A stretch of DNA of 64,000 nt from Holdemania massiliensis (lineage in GTDB: Bacteria > Bacillota_I > Bacilli_A > Erysipelotrichales > Erysipelotrichaceae). The first letter of the stretch is position 1, and every line of letters starts with the position of its first letter. The stretch spans positions 2,294,001 through 2,358,000 of the forward strand of contig NZ_JAKNTK010000001.1 in assembly GCF_022440805.1 (NCBI RefSeq), read 5' to 3'. The position numbers and the translations under genes were made by a program. Positions 25,086 through 33,277 of this stretch are shown one piece after another. The notes beneath the pieces are model-generated. The model saw only the letters and a program-made list of their open reading frames with translations, was not told the origin of the DNA and did not search any database.

Positions 25086-25655
25086 ATGATTTATTTTATC
25101 CGACATGGTCAGGCTGATTATTCTGAAAAGGACTCCAAGATTTATCAGGGCTTCGGCAATCACATGGCACCGCTGTCGCCAAAGGGGATTCAGGAAATCG
25201 AAGAAACCGCGATGGATCCCCGACTGCAACGGGCGAAACTGATTTTATCCTCACCCTATGGCCGTGCTTTGCAAAGTGCTGCCATTCTTTCCCGTCATCT
25301 GCAGCTGCCGCTGCAGGTAGAAACGGATCTGCACGAATGGCTGGCAGACAAGCGATACCATTATCTATCAGAAGAACAGGCGGCTCAGCATTACAAAGAA
25401 TTTGTGACTTACAGTGGTTTCTATCCTGATGATTCAGAAAAAAACTGGGAATCCATCCCTGCGATGCGCCAGCGGGTTCTTCATGTCTTGGCTCGCTGTC
25501 GTTCTGTATCTCCGATCATCGTTGTCTGCCATGGCCTGCTGATTCAGTCACTTTGCGGCTATCATCCTCAAAATGGTGAAATTGTAGAATTCAGTTTATC
25601 TTCTGATAACGTTGATAAAGAAAACGGATTTCAAGCTCCTATTCATAAGGAATGA
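25086..25655 (+). CDS. Histidine phosphatase (phosphoglycerate mutase-like) family protein
   Basis: A 189-residue protein starting MIYFIRHGQADYSE, with the RHG catalytic motif at residues 6-8, SSPYGRALQSA (second Arg) near 59-69, the acid HEWLADKR and the second catalytic His in IIVVCHGLLIQSL. Family members dephosphorylate sugars or other small phospho-compounds; the substrate cannot be inferred. ATG 25086 has AAGGAG seven to nine nt upstream; a GTG lies one codon earlier. The last codons form the left arm of the gene's own terminator, and this whole 3' segment is repeated at 27567-27692. Confidence 0.85.
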   Translation: MIYFIRHGQADYSEKDSKIYQGFGNHMAPLSPKGIQEIEETAMDPRLQRAKLILSSPYGRALQSAAILSRHLQLPLQVETDLHEWLADKRYHYLSEEQAAQHYKEFVTYSGFYPDDSEKNWESIPAMRQRVLHVLARCRSVSPIIVVCHGLLIQSLCGYHPQNGEIVEFSLSSDNVDKENGFQAPIHKE

Positions 25656-25735
25656 GAAATCCGTTTTATTTATCTTCAATCTATCGCATAAAAAAACATT
25701 TCTTATTGAAGTATATCAATTCTGTTTAAAGCCGA
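25611..25735 (+). repeat. Left diverged direct repeat (phosphatase 3' end plus terminator)
   Basis: This segment and 27567-27692 align along their length: TTGA-nn-AAG, AAAACGGATT, CAAGCTCCTATTCA, ATCCGTTTT, TTATCTTCAATCT and TATCAATT-GTTT-AAA all recur in the same order and spacing. The 1.8 kb between the copies carries the secreted protein, leader ORF and mazEF. Confidence 0.85.
25621..25667 (+). terminator. Terminator of the phosphatase gene (left repeat copy)
   Basis: AAAACGGATTTC (25621-25632) pairs perfectly with GAAATCCGTTTT (25656-25667) and is followed by ATTTATC. The left arm lies within the gene. Confidence 0.8.
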
Positions 25736-25751
25736 ATTTATATTGTCATTT

Positions 25752-25771
25752 TATAATAATCAGTTATTATA
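25752..25771. promoter_or_regulatory. Perfect AT-rich palindrome before the secreted-protein gene
   Basis: TATAATAA, TCAG, TTATTATA: an eight-pair inverted repeat 37-56 nt before the start of the downstream gene. It may be an operator or include the promoter; no factor can be named. Confidence 0.35.
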
Positions 25772-25807
25772 GATATATAGATTATACTGCTTCAATAGGA
25801 GATTCTT

Positions 25808-26290
25808 ATGGCTAATAAATATAAAATCATCGTATCTATTCTAATGATTCTATTCCTGATAATCCTCGATAATGCTTATTTCGTTCAAGCTTCCGAATTC
25901 ACGATCGACAACATTAATCAGCAATACCAAACGAGTTTCAACAAACTTGACTTTACATGCGAATCCGTGAACTCATTTTCTCCGTTCAATACTAACAAAT
26001 CTATATTACTTCGTTCCGATAATTACGATCTCAATCTTGTAATTGAAATTACGAATTTATCTGATGAAGGTTTCGATCTTACTCATTATAATCAGAAATC
26101 ATCCAATGCGAATCGTTTTTATGAAGTAACGACCCCCTCTTCCACCTATTACATCAAGCAAATTGATGGTGATTTTAATGACTATAAGGCTCATTGCGTG
26201 ACACCCTGCGCCAATATATGGATATCTTTCTCAAAAACAGAGTTAAAAATAGATGAGATTATAGACCTATTATACGAAATAATCCATTGA
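25808..26290 (+). CDS. Hypothetical secreted protein
   Basis: A 160-residue protein not recognised. A clear signal peptide (KYKIIVSILMILFLIILDNA, cleavage probably near FVQAS) is followed by a polar domain rich in Asn, Ser, Thr and aromatic residues and containing three Cys (CESV, and HCVTPC near residue 140). AATAGGAGATTCTT ATG gives a good ribosome site. The gene is far more AT-rich than the flanking housekeeping genes and lies inside the segment bounded by direct repeats, which suggests acquisition by transfer. Confidence 0.7.
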   Translation: MANKYKIIVSILMILFLIILDNAYFVQASEFTIDNINQQYQTSFNKLDFTCESVNSFSPFNTNKSILLRSDNYDLNLVIEITNLSDEGFDLTHYNQKSSNANRFYEVTTPSSTYYIKQIDGDFNDYKAHCVTPCANIWISFSKTELKIDEIIDLLYEIIH

Positions 26291-26812
26291 CCCTTTTCAT
26301 CAATCCTACTTTTCAGTTAAGCTTCGATCCTACTTGAAAGCCTCTTTATGCCTGAAATTCTTACAATATTCTGCAACAAAATTCAGATAAGAAGATTGGA
26401 TATCAAAGCTTAATGTATCTTTAATTTTTCATATTTTTTGATTAATCACATCACTAGAACAAGTGGGATAAAAAAACTATAAAACAAACCAAGAAACCTG
26501 TTTTCGATCAATTTGTTAGCAGGTTAAAGTCATTTTTAGTGTTATTAACTTTGTTATAAGTTGTTCACTTAGATCGTTCGGGCTTGGTCTAGCTCTTAGT
26601 TAAAGTAAGATGAGGATATTTGTTGGCAGTCTAGAATTCAACTCCTCTCATTTCAAGCGGCAAGAAGTGTGTATCTGCACGTTACCTCGTTATGAAAGTG
26701 TAAAATGAACTAGAATTCTATGTAAGAGTGATTTCAACTTGCCCGCCCAGAAGTGGAACTGAGCTTTTCAATTGAGTCTAAACTATCAGTTGAGACTTTC
26801 AATAAAAAAGCC
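26291..26812. other. Gene-free AT-rich interval inside the island
   Basis: No coding signal was seen. Features are an AACCTG/CAGGTT hairpin near 26485-26515 and two copies of CTAGAATTC near 26630 and 26710. AGTCT/AGACT arms near 26775-26797 lie just before the mazEF promoter. Confidence 0.5.
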
Positions 26813-26841
26813 TTGATGAAAGTATAAACAATGTATATACT
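26813..26841 (+). promoter_or_regulatory. Promoter of the leader-ORF/mazEF operon
   Basis: TTGATG (26813-26818), 17 nt, TATACT (26836-26841). Confidence 0.75.
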
Positions 26842-26891
26842 ATATTTAGGAGGACATAAAGTAAATAAGTGTTCTTAAAAAAAGGAGAGAA

Positions 26892-26987
26892 ATGGATCAC
26901 GTGTGTAATAAAAAGGTAAGATATAAAGAAACTAAATCAATGCAGATAAGCCAAAAAGAAACCACACGTGAACGTGAAAATTTATGA
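26892..26987 (+). CDS. 31-residue leader ORF coupled to mazE
   Basis: ATG at 26892 preceded by AAAGGAGAGAA encodes a basic 31-residue peptide starting MDHVCNKKVRYKE and ending TRERENL. Its TGA overlaps the mazE ATG (ATGA). mazE itself lacks a clear ribosome site, so translation through this ORF may be needed for mazE expression. CACGTGTG near its start and CACACGTG near its end are perfect inverted repeats that could fold over the mazE initiation region. The peptide matches no family I know. Confidence 0.55.
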   Translation: MDHVCNKKVRYKETKSMQISQKETTRERENL

Positions 26988-27235
26988 AAGATATGAATTT
27001 AAAAATTAAAAAATGGGGTAACGGAAGCGGAATACTTCTGCCAAAAGTCATATTGGACATGTTTTCTTTAAAAACGGATGATTGTTTTTCTATGAGTATA
27101 GAAAATGATCAAATTGTCCTCTCACCGGTAAAAAAGAGACATATGACCCTAGCAGAACGTTTCGCTGAGTATGAAGGTGAAACAAAACAAGAAGAATTTT
27201 GGACGGATGCCCCAATTGGTGAAGAAAGGATTTAA
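26984..27235 (+). CDS. mazE: MazE-like antitoxin (SpoVT/AbrB fold)
   Basis: An 83-residue protein with the swapped-hairpin DNA-binding start (LKIKKWGNGSGILLPKVILD, about residues 5-24) and an acidic C-terminal tail (LAERFAEYEGETKQEEFW) that would wrap around MazF. It should neutralise the toxin and repress its own operon. It overlaps the leader ORF by 4 nt and precedes mazF by 3 nt. ATG at 26993 is an alternative start. Confidence 0.9.
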   Translation: MKDMNLKIKKWGNGSGILLPKVILDMFSLKTDDCFSMSIENDQIVLSPVKKRHMTLAERFAEYEGETKQEEFWTDAPIGEERI

Positions 27236-27238
27236 GAG

Positions 27239-27565
27239 ATGGATAAGTTCAAACAAGGGGACATCATCTTTATGGATTTTGACCCAACAAAAGGGCACGA
27301 ACAGGCTGGAGTAAGACCAGCGTTAGTTGTATCAAATAATGATTTCGGAAGAATTATGGGATTGTATGCGGTGTGTCCAATCACGAACAACACAAAAAAT
27401 TTTCCTACTCATGTTCCCTTAAGTGGAACTACAAAAACTTCCGGAAGTGTATTATGCGAGCATTTCAGAACTGTAGATTTAGAAAAAAGACAAGCCACAT
27501 TTAGAGAAAGGTGTCCTGAAGAAATCCTTGAAGATGTGCTTAGCATAATACATTCGTGTTTTTAA
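27239..27565 (+). CDS. mazF: MazF/PemK-family mRNA interferase toxin
   Basis: A 108-residue toxin: FKQGDIIFMDFDPTKGHEQAG (the PxxGxEQxG motif), RPALVVSNNDF, CPITNNTKNFPTHVPL and CEHFRTVDL (catalytic Arg/Thr region). Members cleave RNA at short single-stranded sites. It is complete, so the pair is probably active. It is the last gene of the AT-rich island and uses the terminator in the right direct repeat. Confidence 0.93.
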   Translation: MDKFKQGDIIFMDFDPTKGHEQAGVRPALVVSNNDFGRIMGLYAVCPITNNTKNFPTHVPLSGTTKTSGSVLCEHFRTVDLEKRQATFRERCPEEILEDVLSIIHSCF

Positions 27566-27566
27566 C

Positions 27567-27692
27567 ATTGACTAAGAAAACGGATTCCAAGCTCCTATTC
27601 AACAAGGATCGAAAAATCCGTTTTCTTTATCTTCAATCTTTTGCTTTTAAAAGTATTTCTACTCTAAGTCTATCAATTATGTTTTAAACAGA
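27567..27692 (+). repeat. Right diverged direct repeat (second copy of phosphatase 3' end and terminator)
   Basis: It aligns with 25611-25735, offset 1956 bp. The copy includes decayed codons for the end of the phosphatase but no intact gene upstream. Confidence 0.85.
27577..27624 (+). terminator. Terminator of mazEF (right repeat copy)
   Basis: AAAACGGATT (27577-27586) pairs with AATCCGTTTT (27615-27624), followed by CTTTAT. Confidence 0.75.
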
Positions 27693-27758
27693 GTTTTTTA
27701 TGAAATATAACGAAAAAGATTGACTCTTTGAGTTGAATTGTATTAATTTCATTCAATT

Positions 27759-28595
27759 TTAAACACTTCTTTCTAGAAACGAAGTAATGATATCCGCGGG
27801 TCCCTGCTGATCACAGGCTGCAATCACCGTCTGCGCCCGCTGCAGAATTTCAGGCTTGGCATTGGCCACGGCATAACTGTTAGGAAATTGCTCAAACAGA
27901 CACAGATCATTCATATCATCGCCAAAAACAGCGATTTCCTCACGCTGTAAATCCAAAAGCTTCTGCAGCTGCTTTAACGCTGACGCTTTATTGCAGGTTA
28001 AAGGCAAAACTTCCAGATTATGGGTAAAGGCCGATGTCAGGGCAATCTGCCCTATCCCCTCTAACTGAGTCCGGATTTGGTTTAACGCCGGCAGAGAAGC
28101 GCTGCGCATTTCAATTTTAAATAGGGGTTCGCTGAGTTCCGCCAGACTTTCCAAACGGCGATAATCCGCTTCAAAGCTGCTGAAAGGTGTATTCTGCGGT
28201 GTCTTGCCGCAGCCGGGAATGGTGAAATAGCGCTGATAGTGCTGCTCAATCGGCAGAAACGTATATTTCAACTCGCCGCTGTAAATCGTCGTTAAGACCT
28301 CCGGATGGCGAAGTTTTGGTATGATGCGCTCCGCTAATTCCCGATCCAGAGCCTCCACAGCTCGGATCTGACCCTGGGGATCACGCAGTTCTGCCCCATT
28401 AAGATCAATCATCCAGCCTTCAACCTGAGATCCTTCAAGAATTCTCCGGGCAGCCGGGGCATTCCGGCCGGTTGCCGCGCAGAACTCAATTCCTGCCGCC
28501 CTGGCCTGACGCAGAGCCTGGGCAACACGGGGATAAATCAGCTGGGTACGGCGATCTAAGATCGTACCATCAAAATCACAAACAATAAGTTTCAT
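27759..28595 (-). CDS. Cof-type HAD-superfamily phosphatase
   Basis: A 278-residue HAD hydrolase: motif I IVCDFDGTILD (nucleophile and general-acid Asp, residues 4-14), motif II AATGRN, a C2 cap, motif III Lys in CNKASALKQL and motif IV FGDDMNDLCLFEQF. Cof-type members dephosphorylate sugar phosphates or flavin/pyridoxal intermediates; substrate unknown. It lies just left of pyk in the same direction. About 160 bp of AT-rich non-coding DNA separates its end from the right repeat. Confidence 0.88.
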   Translation of the reverse strand: MKLIVCDFDGTILDRRTQLIYPRVAQALRQARAAGIEFCAATGRNAPAARRILEGSQVEGWMIDLNGAELRDPQGQIRAVEALDRELAERIIPKLRHPEVLTTIYSGELKYTFLPIEQHYQRYFTIPGCGKTPQNTPFSSFEADYRRLESLAELSEPLFKIEMRSASLPALNQIRTQLEGIGQIALTSAFTHNLEVLPLTCNKASALKQLQKLLDLQREEIAVFGDDMNDLCLFEQFPNSYAVANAKPEILQRAQTVIAACDQQGPADIITSFLERSV

Positions 28596-28643
28596 TAAAG
28601 CAGCCCCCTATTCCTTGACTTTTATTTTAACTGAATCGGACAA

Positions 28644-28668
28644 AGAAAAACAGCCCTTGCGGACTGTT
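28644..28668 (-). terminator. Terminator after pyk
   Basis: Minus strand AACAGTCC and GGGCTGTT pair around GCAA with one mismatch, followed by TTTTTCTTTG. Confidence 0.8.
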
Positions 28669-28673
28669 TCAGG

Positions 28674-30095
28674 TTATTTAATTTCGATGATCTTCATCAT
28701 GTTGGCGCTGCCTTCACCCGTCGGATAACCTGCGGACATGATCAGCAGCTGACCTGGCTTCAGGCCATAGCCCTTGGCGATCGTGCTTGCCAGTTCGTCA
28801 TCGTTGGTCAATTCATTCTGAATATCCGAGAAAATCGGTGTTACACCCCAATAAGCTTCCAGCTTGCGCTGTGTGCTCTTGGTAAAGGTAACGGCCAGAA
28901 TCGGAACGCATGGTCTGAACTTGGAGATTCGCTTCGCTGTCGTTCCGCCCTGGGTGAAGACAACTACGGCCCCAACGTTCTGCAGTGTCAGCGTAGCATC
29001 GGAAACCGCGATCCCAATCGCATCCTGCACCGTCTTGCGGCTGGACTTGATCGAATGATCCAGACGTTCACGATACGGGATAATCTTTTCTACAGCTTCG
29101 GCAATCGTCGCCATCGTTCTGACCGCTTCCACCGGATATTCACCCGCTGCGCTCTCGCCTGAAAGCATGATCGCATCGGAGCCATCCAAAACGGCATTGG
29201 CGACGTCGCTGGCTTCTGCCCGGGTCGGACGCGGATTGGACATCATGGATTCCAGCATGTGCGTTGCCGTGATGACCGGTTTGCCCATTTCATTGGCTTT
29301 ATGGATAATCGTTTTCTGATAGATCGGAACATACTGAGTCTGAACTTCCACGCCCAGATCGCCGCGCGCGACCATCACGCCGTCAGCGACTTCCAGGATG
29401 GATTCCAGGTTATCAAAGCCTTCCTGGTTTTCAATCTTAGCAATAATCTGAATCGTCGGTTTGCCCATTTCAATCAGAATTTTTCGAATCGCCAGAACGT
29501 CTTCCGCCCGTCTGACAAACGAAGCAGCGATGAAGTCAACATCCTTCTCACATCCAAAGCGGATGTCCGCATCATCCTTTTCCGAGATAAACGGCATGGA
29601 CAGCTTGACATTCGGCACATTGCAGCCTTTGCGGGTCTTGATCACACCGGAATTCTCAACGCGGCAGGTTAATTCCTGTCCATCGCTTTCCAGGATGGTT
29701 AAACGCATTTTGCCGTCGTCGATCAGAATGTAATTGCCGGCCTTGACGTCTTCAAACAGTTCCGGACAGGCGATATGGAAACGATCATGCGTGCCTTCAA
29801 TTTCTGCCCGGCAGATCTTGACGATATCCCCTTTGGTGAAATCCGCCTTGCCGTCCTTGAAGATACCGCAGCGAATTTCCGGTCCCTTGGTATCCAGCAT
29901 AATGCCCAGATTGATGCCGATCCGTTCGCTGACATCGCGAATCATATCAATGCGTTCGCCATGGGTCTTATGATCCTCATGCGAAAAGTTGCATCGAACG
30001 ATATTCATGCCTTCCTTTGCCAGCTTTTCCACCATTTCCGGGGTATTGCTGGCAGGGCCTAACGTACATACAATTTTAGTCTTCTTGCCTAACAT
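28674..30095 (-). CDS. pyk: Pyruvate kinase
   Basis: A 473-residue enzyme: KTKIVCTLGPASNT (residues 5-18), MLDTKGPEIR, the catalytic Lys region IIAKIENQEGFDN, the signature MVARGDLGVEV and the C-terminal allosteric domain. It lacks the extra PEP-utilising domain found at the C-terminus in Bacillus. It converts phosphoenolpyruvate and ADP to pyruvate and ATP. It follows pfkA by 17 nt, the common glycolytic pair of Firmicutes. Confidence 0.97.
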   Translation of the reverse strand: MLGKKTKIVCTLGPASNTPEMVEKLAKEGMNIVRCNFSHEDHKTHGERIDMIRDVSERIGINLGIMLDTKGPEIRCGIFKDGKADFTKGDIVKICRAEIEGTHDRFHIACPELFEDVKAGNYILIDDGKMRLTILESDGQELTCRVENSGVIKTRKGCNVPNVKLSMPFISEKDDADIRFGCEKDVDFIAASFVRRAEDVLAIRKILIEMGKPTIQIIAKIENQEGFDNLESILEVADGVMVARGDLGVEVQTQYVPIYQKTIIHKANEMGKPVITATHMLESMMSNPRPTRAEASDVANAVLDGSDAIMLSGESAAGEYPVEAVRTMATIAEAVEKIIPYRERLDHSIKSSRKTVQDAIGIAVSDATLTLQNVGAVVVFTQGGTTAKRISKFRPCVPILAVTFTKSTQRKLEAYWGVTPIFSDIQNELTNDDELASTIAKGYGLKPGQLLIMSAGYPTGEGSANMMKIIEIK

Positions 30096-30112
30096 AAACT
30101 TCCTCCTTCAAC

Positions 30113-31075
30113 TTATACTAACCGGTCAAACAGACGATACAGATCTTTTCTTGAATGCCGTGGGGAAGACAGTGCTTCTTCAATCGGCATCGAAGTGACC
30201 TTGTTGTCAATCATCCCGACGCAGTGTCCGCCGACACCCTCCATCAGCAGATCGACCGCCTTTTCGCCCATCATTGAGGCTAAAACACGATCTCTCGGCG
30301 ATGGCGAACCGCCCCGCTGCACATGTCCCAATACGGTCGCCCGCCCGGCAAAGCCGGTATTCTGGGAAATCTTGCGCGCTAGCTCGTCGACGTCTGCGAT
30401 CTTTTCTGAAATGACAACGATGGCATGACGTTTCTTCACGGCTTTGTCCAAATACCGCAGCCGTTCCAGAACATCCAGCTCATCATAGCCCGTTTCCGGT
30501 GTGATGACGATCTCGGCTCCGCAGGAAATCGCAGCCCAGACCGCCAGATCACCGCACCGATTGCCCATCACTTCAACGACGGAACAACGATGATGCGAGC
30601 TGGAGGTATCACGCAGTTTATCCACCGCCTCTACAACGGTGTTCAGCGCTGTATCGAAACCGATCGTAAAATCCGTGCCCGGAATGTCGTTGTCGATCGT
30701 TCCCGGCAGACCGATACAGTTAATCCCCAGTTTCGTCAAAGCCATGGCGCCGCGATAAGAACCATCGCCGCCGATCACAACGATCGCGTCGATCTTCGCA
30801 TTCTGCAGCGTCTGCACTGCTTTTTTCTGTATTTCCAGGTCTTTGAATTCCGTTAACCGGGCCGATCCCAGCACGGTGCCGCCCCGATTCAGAATATCGC
30901 TGACGGTGGATTTATCCATCGGAATGTAATTGCCCTCGACTAAGCCGCGGTAACCGTCTTTGATGCCCATGACCTCAAAGCCGTTAGCCAGCGCCACGCG
31001 CGTTACCGCCCGGATTGCCGCGTTCATGCCCGGAGCGTCGCCGCCGGACGTCAAGATTCCGATTCTTCGTATCAT
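30113..31075 (-). CDS. pfkA: ATP-dependent 6-phosphofructokinase
   Basis: A 320-residue PfkA: GILTSGGDAPGMNAAIRA (ATP loop), GGDGSYRGA (Gly after GGDGS identifies the ATP-dependent type), GLPGTIDNDIPGTD (catalytic Asp), EVMGNRCGDLA and GHVQRGGSPS. ATG 31075 is preceded by AGGAGG; the upstream ATG at 31093 would place that site inside the gene. A promoter sits at the end of dnaI, so pfkA-pyk can be expressed apart from the replication genes. Confidence 0.97.
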   Translation of the reverse strand: MIRRIGILTSGGDAPGMNAAIRAVTRVALANGFEVMGIKDGYRGLVEGNYIPMDKSTVSDILNRGGTVLGSARLTEFKDLEIQKKAVQTLQNAKIDAIVVIGGDGSYRGAMALTKLGINCIGLPGTIDNDIPGTDFTIGFDTALNTVVEAVDKLRDTSSSHHRCSVVEVMGNRCGDLAVWAAISCGAEIVITPETGYDELDVLERLRYLDKAVKKRHAIVVISEKIADVDELARKISQNTGFAGRATVLGHVQRGGSPSPRDRVLASMMGEKAVDLLMEGVGGHCVGMIDNKVTSMPIEEALSSPRHSRKDLYRLFDRLV

Positions 31076-31102
31076 ACGAATACCTCCTGTCATTTCCCGT
31101 AT

Positions 31103-31131
31103 ATCATAGCATTGAATTTGAAAATTGTGAA
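31103..31131 (-). promoter_or_regulatory. Promoter of pfkA-pyk
   Basis: Minus strand TTCACA (31131-31126), 17 nt, TATGAT (31108-31103), 28 nt before the pfkA start. Confidence 0.7.
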
Positions 31132-31132
31132 A

Positions 31133-32053
31133 CTAAATCGACGTGTTTCGGCGATTTTTTCCAGTGATTTTCATCTCTTTCGACAAGGCTTTTATGCGTT
31201 CCATAATTCTAACCGCTTTCAATTCTTCCTTCTCTGATTTCTGGTTGTACATGTAGTGATTTTCCAAAGAATCAAAGTTTTCATTACTCGTAAACCAGGT
31301 CAGTCTCTGCGCGTCCATGCGCTCATTGAATATCGGCAGCAGCACCTCATCGCGCAGCCAGGAGGTCACGCTTTCCGCCCCGATGTCGTCAAACACCGCG
31401 AAGTCCGCGCGCTTCATTTCATACAGCTCATCCTCGAAGCTGTCGCGATCATCCAGCAAGCCTTTGATCCTGGAAGCCATCGTCGGCACATGCACAAACA
31501 CGACCCGCTTGCCTTGTCTAGCGAAGCTGTTGCAGGCACAGGCTGCAAGATAAGTCTTCCCCACTCCCGGCGCGCCAAACAAATAAAATCCTTTTTCCTG
31601 CGGCGCCAGTAAGGCCTGCGAAATTTTTGCCACCGCCAGCGCATAGGCCGGCTCTTCCTGATCAATATTAATGTCGGTGATCGAAACCGACCACAGCCGC
31701 TGCGGCAGATCATTGATCCGATAAGCCTGTACGTGCTTCTCAGCCTGCTGCCTCTCTTTAGCATAACGGCATGGCCGAACCTGCAGCGTCAGAAATCCTG
31801 AATAGGTCAAATCCAGCACCTCTCCGGTTTGTTTCTGTCGGCACTGCGTCAGCCCGGTACAGTTCTGACACAAACTCAGCTGCTCAATCCATTGATGAAA
31901 GCGGTAGGGATAGCGGTCGACCCAGCTGCTGTCCAGCTGATTCTGCTGCAGAAATTTCTGAACCAGCGGATGCTGCTTCAGCTTGGCCGCCAGTTCCTGT
32001 TTTTCTTTGAGCTGCTGTTCGTTCAGCTCCACTGACCATTTCACAGCTTCCAT
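31133..32053 (-). CDS. dnaI: Primosomal helicase loader DnaI
   Basis: A 306-residue AAA+ protein. The N-terminal helicase-binding domain has a cysteine cluster (CQNCTGLTQC, near 78-87). The C-terminal ATPase has Walker A LFGAPGVGKTYLAACA, Walker B DFAVFDDIGAE and a sensor/Arg region WFTSNENF. It loads the replicative helicase with DnaB and DnaD in low-GC Gram-positives. It follows dnaB by 3 nt. Confidence 0.95.
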   Translation of the reverse strand: MEAVKWSVELNEQQLKEKQELAAKLKQHPLVQKFLQQNQLDSSWVDRYPYRFHQWIEQLSLCQNCTGLTQCRQKQTGEVLDLTYSGFLTLQVRPCRYAKERQQAEKHVQAYRINDLPQRLWSVSITDINIDQEEPAYALAVAKISQALLAPQEKGFYLFGAPGVGKTYLAACACNSFARQGKRVVFVHVPTMASRIKGLLDDRDSFEDELYEMKRADFAVFDDIGAESVTSWLRDEVLLPIFNERMDAQRLTWFTSNENFDSLENHYMYNQKSEKEELKAVRIMERIKALSKEMKITGKNRRNTSI

Positions 32054-32056
32054 TCC

Positions 32057-33277
32057 TTATCCCTCCTGCTCGCGCAAACGCCGGCGTATCTCTTCAAATT
32101 CTTCCCGATCAAAATCCGGCTCCTTCTCAGCTTCTTTTTCTTCCCCGCTCTTCATCTGGACATAGTAGTCCGGCAGCACATCCTTGCGGTTGGATTTGCG
32201 GCCGGCAGTACTGCGAGGCTTCTTCATCTCGGCCATGGCTTTCTCGGGAGTGTCGATTCCCGAGCGGATCCATGCGGCAGCGATCGAAGCGACAAAGTTG
32301 GGCACCAGCTTGTTGTCGCTGATCGAAAGCACATATTCCAATAACAGATTGACGATTTTCGGATCCATTTTCATCTCAGTGATCAGCTTCTCAATGATCC
32401 GCTTATCGCCATCCTGAACCGGGACGCCGTTCTGTTTTGACTGCAGAAAGGCCACCGGGGGCAGATCATACGGATCCTCCGAGGATTTCTTCGCCGGCTT
32501 CTTCGCCTTCATGACAAACGCCATCGAGCGCAGTTTCTCCCCATCCAGCGTATTGCTCGCATTATCCGTACAGCGGCCGACCAAAATCAACATCTCATCC
32601 GCGCCTAAGCCATACATCGTCGCCAGTTCGCCGATCAGCCGCAGATTATCATGCGTGCGGGCTTCAATCGGGAAGACGAGGTTGCTCGCCCGGCCTAAGA
32701 AACGTTCATAATCAAAGTGGATCGCCGGATGATCCCCGGCGTCGAAATTATAGGTCGGCTTGATTCTGGAGAACTGCTCTTCACTTTCGGCATCCCAGTT
32801 TTCGATAACCGAGCTTTTGAATTGTTCGGTAACTTCATCAAAGCCTTCCCGCGACAGTTCAATATGCGCCAGCTTATTCATCGAGAGCTGATATTGCTTC
32901 GCGCCCATGATCCGTGCATACAGCCGGCCTAAAACCTCATGCTTAAAAAACCGGTCGGCTTCTAGCGGTGGATACAAAACGTAGATATAGTTGTCCTTGC
33001 CTTCACCGGTTTTCATGTAGCTGCGCATCAGCATCATTTCTTCCAGCTTGCGCCGCGCCCGCTCCAAGACGGTGATATCCATATTCATGATCTGACACAG
33101 CCGGCCATGCGGTTCAAAGGAACGCTGGTGCTTGGCTTCGCTGATTAACGTCAGATACAGCGCTGCCCCGGCACAGCCGACGAGCGGCTGATACAGAGAC
33201 ATCAATGAGTTCAGCGCGTCGGCGCCCAGCGGCCGCAATACTTCACTGCGGTATCCGTCTTTCGCTTTCAGTTCCAT
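32057..33277 (-). CDS. dnaB: Replication initiation/helicase-loading protein DnaB
   Basis: A 406-residue protein of the Firmicutes DnaB (DnaB_2/DnaD-like) family, not the helicase. The N-terminal winged-helix domain (LMSLYQPLVGCAGAALYLTL) and the C-terminal DDBH2-type domain (VNLLLEYVLSISDNKLVPNFVASIAAAW) are present. The tail ends in charged residues (EEFEEIRRRLREQEG). It acts in DnaA- and PriA-dependent primosome assembly. It starts inside coaE, overlapping by 35 nt, with AAGGAGAAACAAG before ATG. Confidence 0.92.
   Translation of the reverse strand: MELKAKDGYRSEVLRPLGADALNSLMSLYQPLVGCAGAALYLTLISEAKHQRSFEPHGRLCQIMNMDITVLERARRKLEEMMLMRSYMKTGEGKDNYIYVLYPPLEADRFFKHEVLGRLYARIMGAKQYQLSMNKLAHIELSREGFDEVTEQFKSSVIENWDAESEEQFSRIKPTYNFDAGDHPAIHFDYERFLGRASNLVFPIEARTHDNLRLIGELATMYGLGADEMLILVGRCTDNASNTLDGEKLRSMAFVMKAKKPAKKSSEDPYDLPPVAFLQSKQNGVPVQDGDKRIIEKLITEMKMDPKIVNLLLEYVLSISDNKLVPNFVASIAAAWIRSGIDTPEKAMAEMKKPRSTAGRKSNRKDVLPDYYVQMKSGEEKEAEKEPDFDREEFEEIRRRLREQEG

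Noticed and set aside
25808..26290. Secreted protein as a lipoprotein
   Set aside because: No Cys lies at the end of the signal peptide; the sequence there is VQAS.
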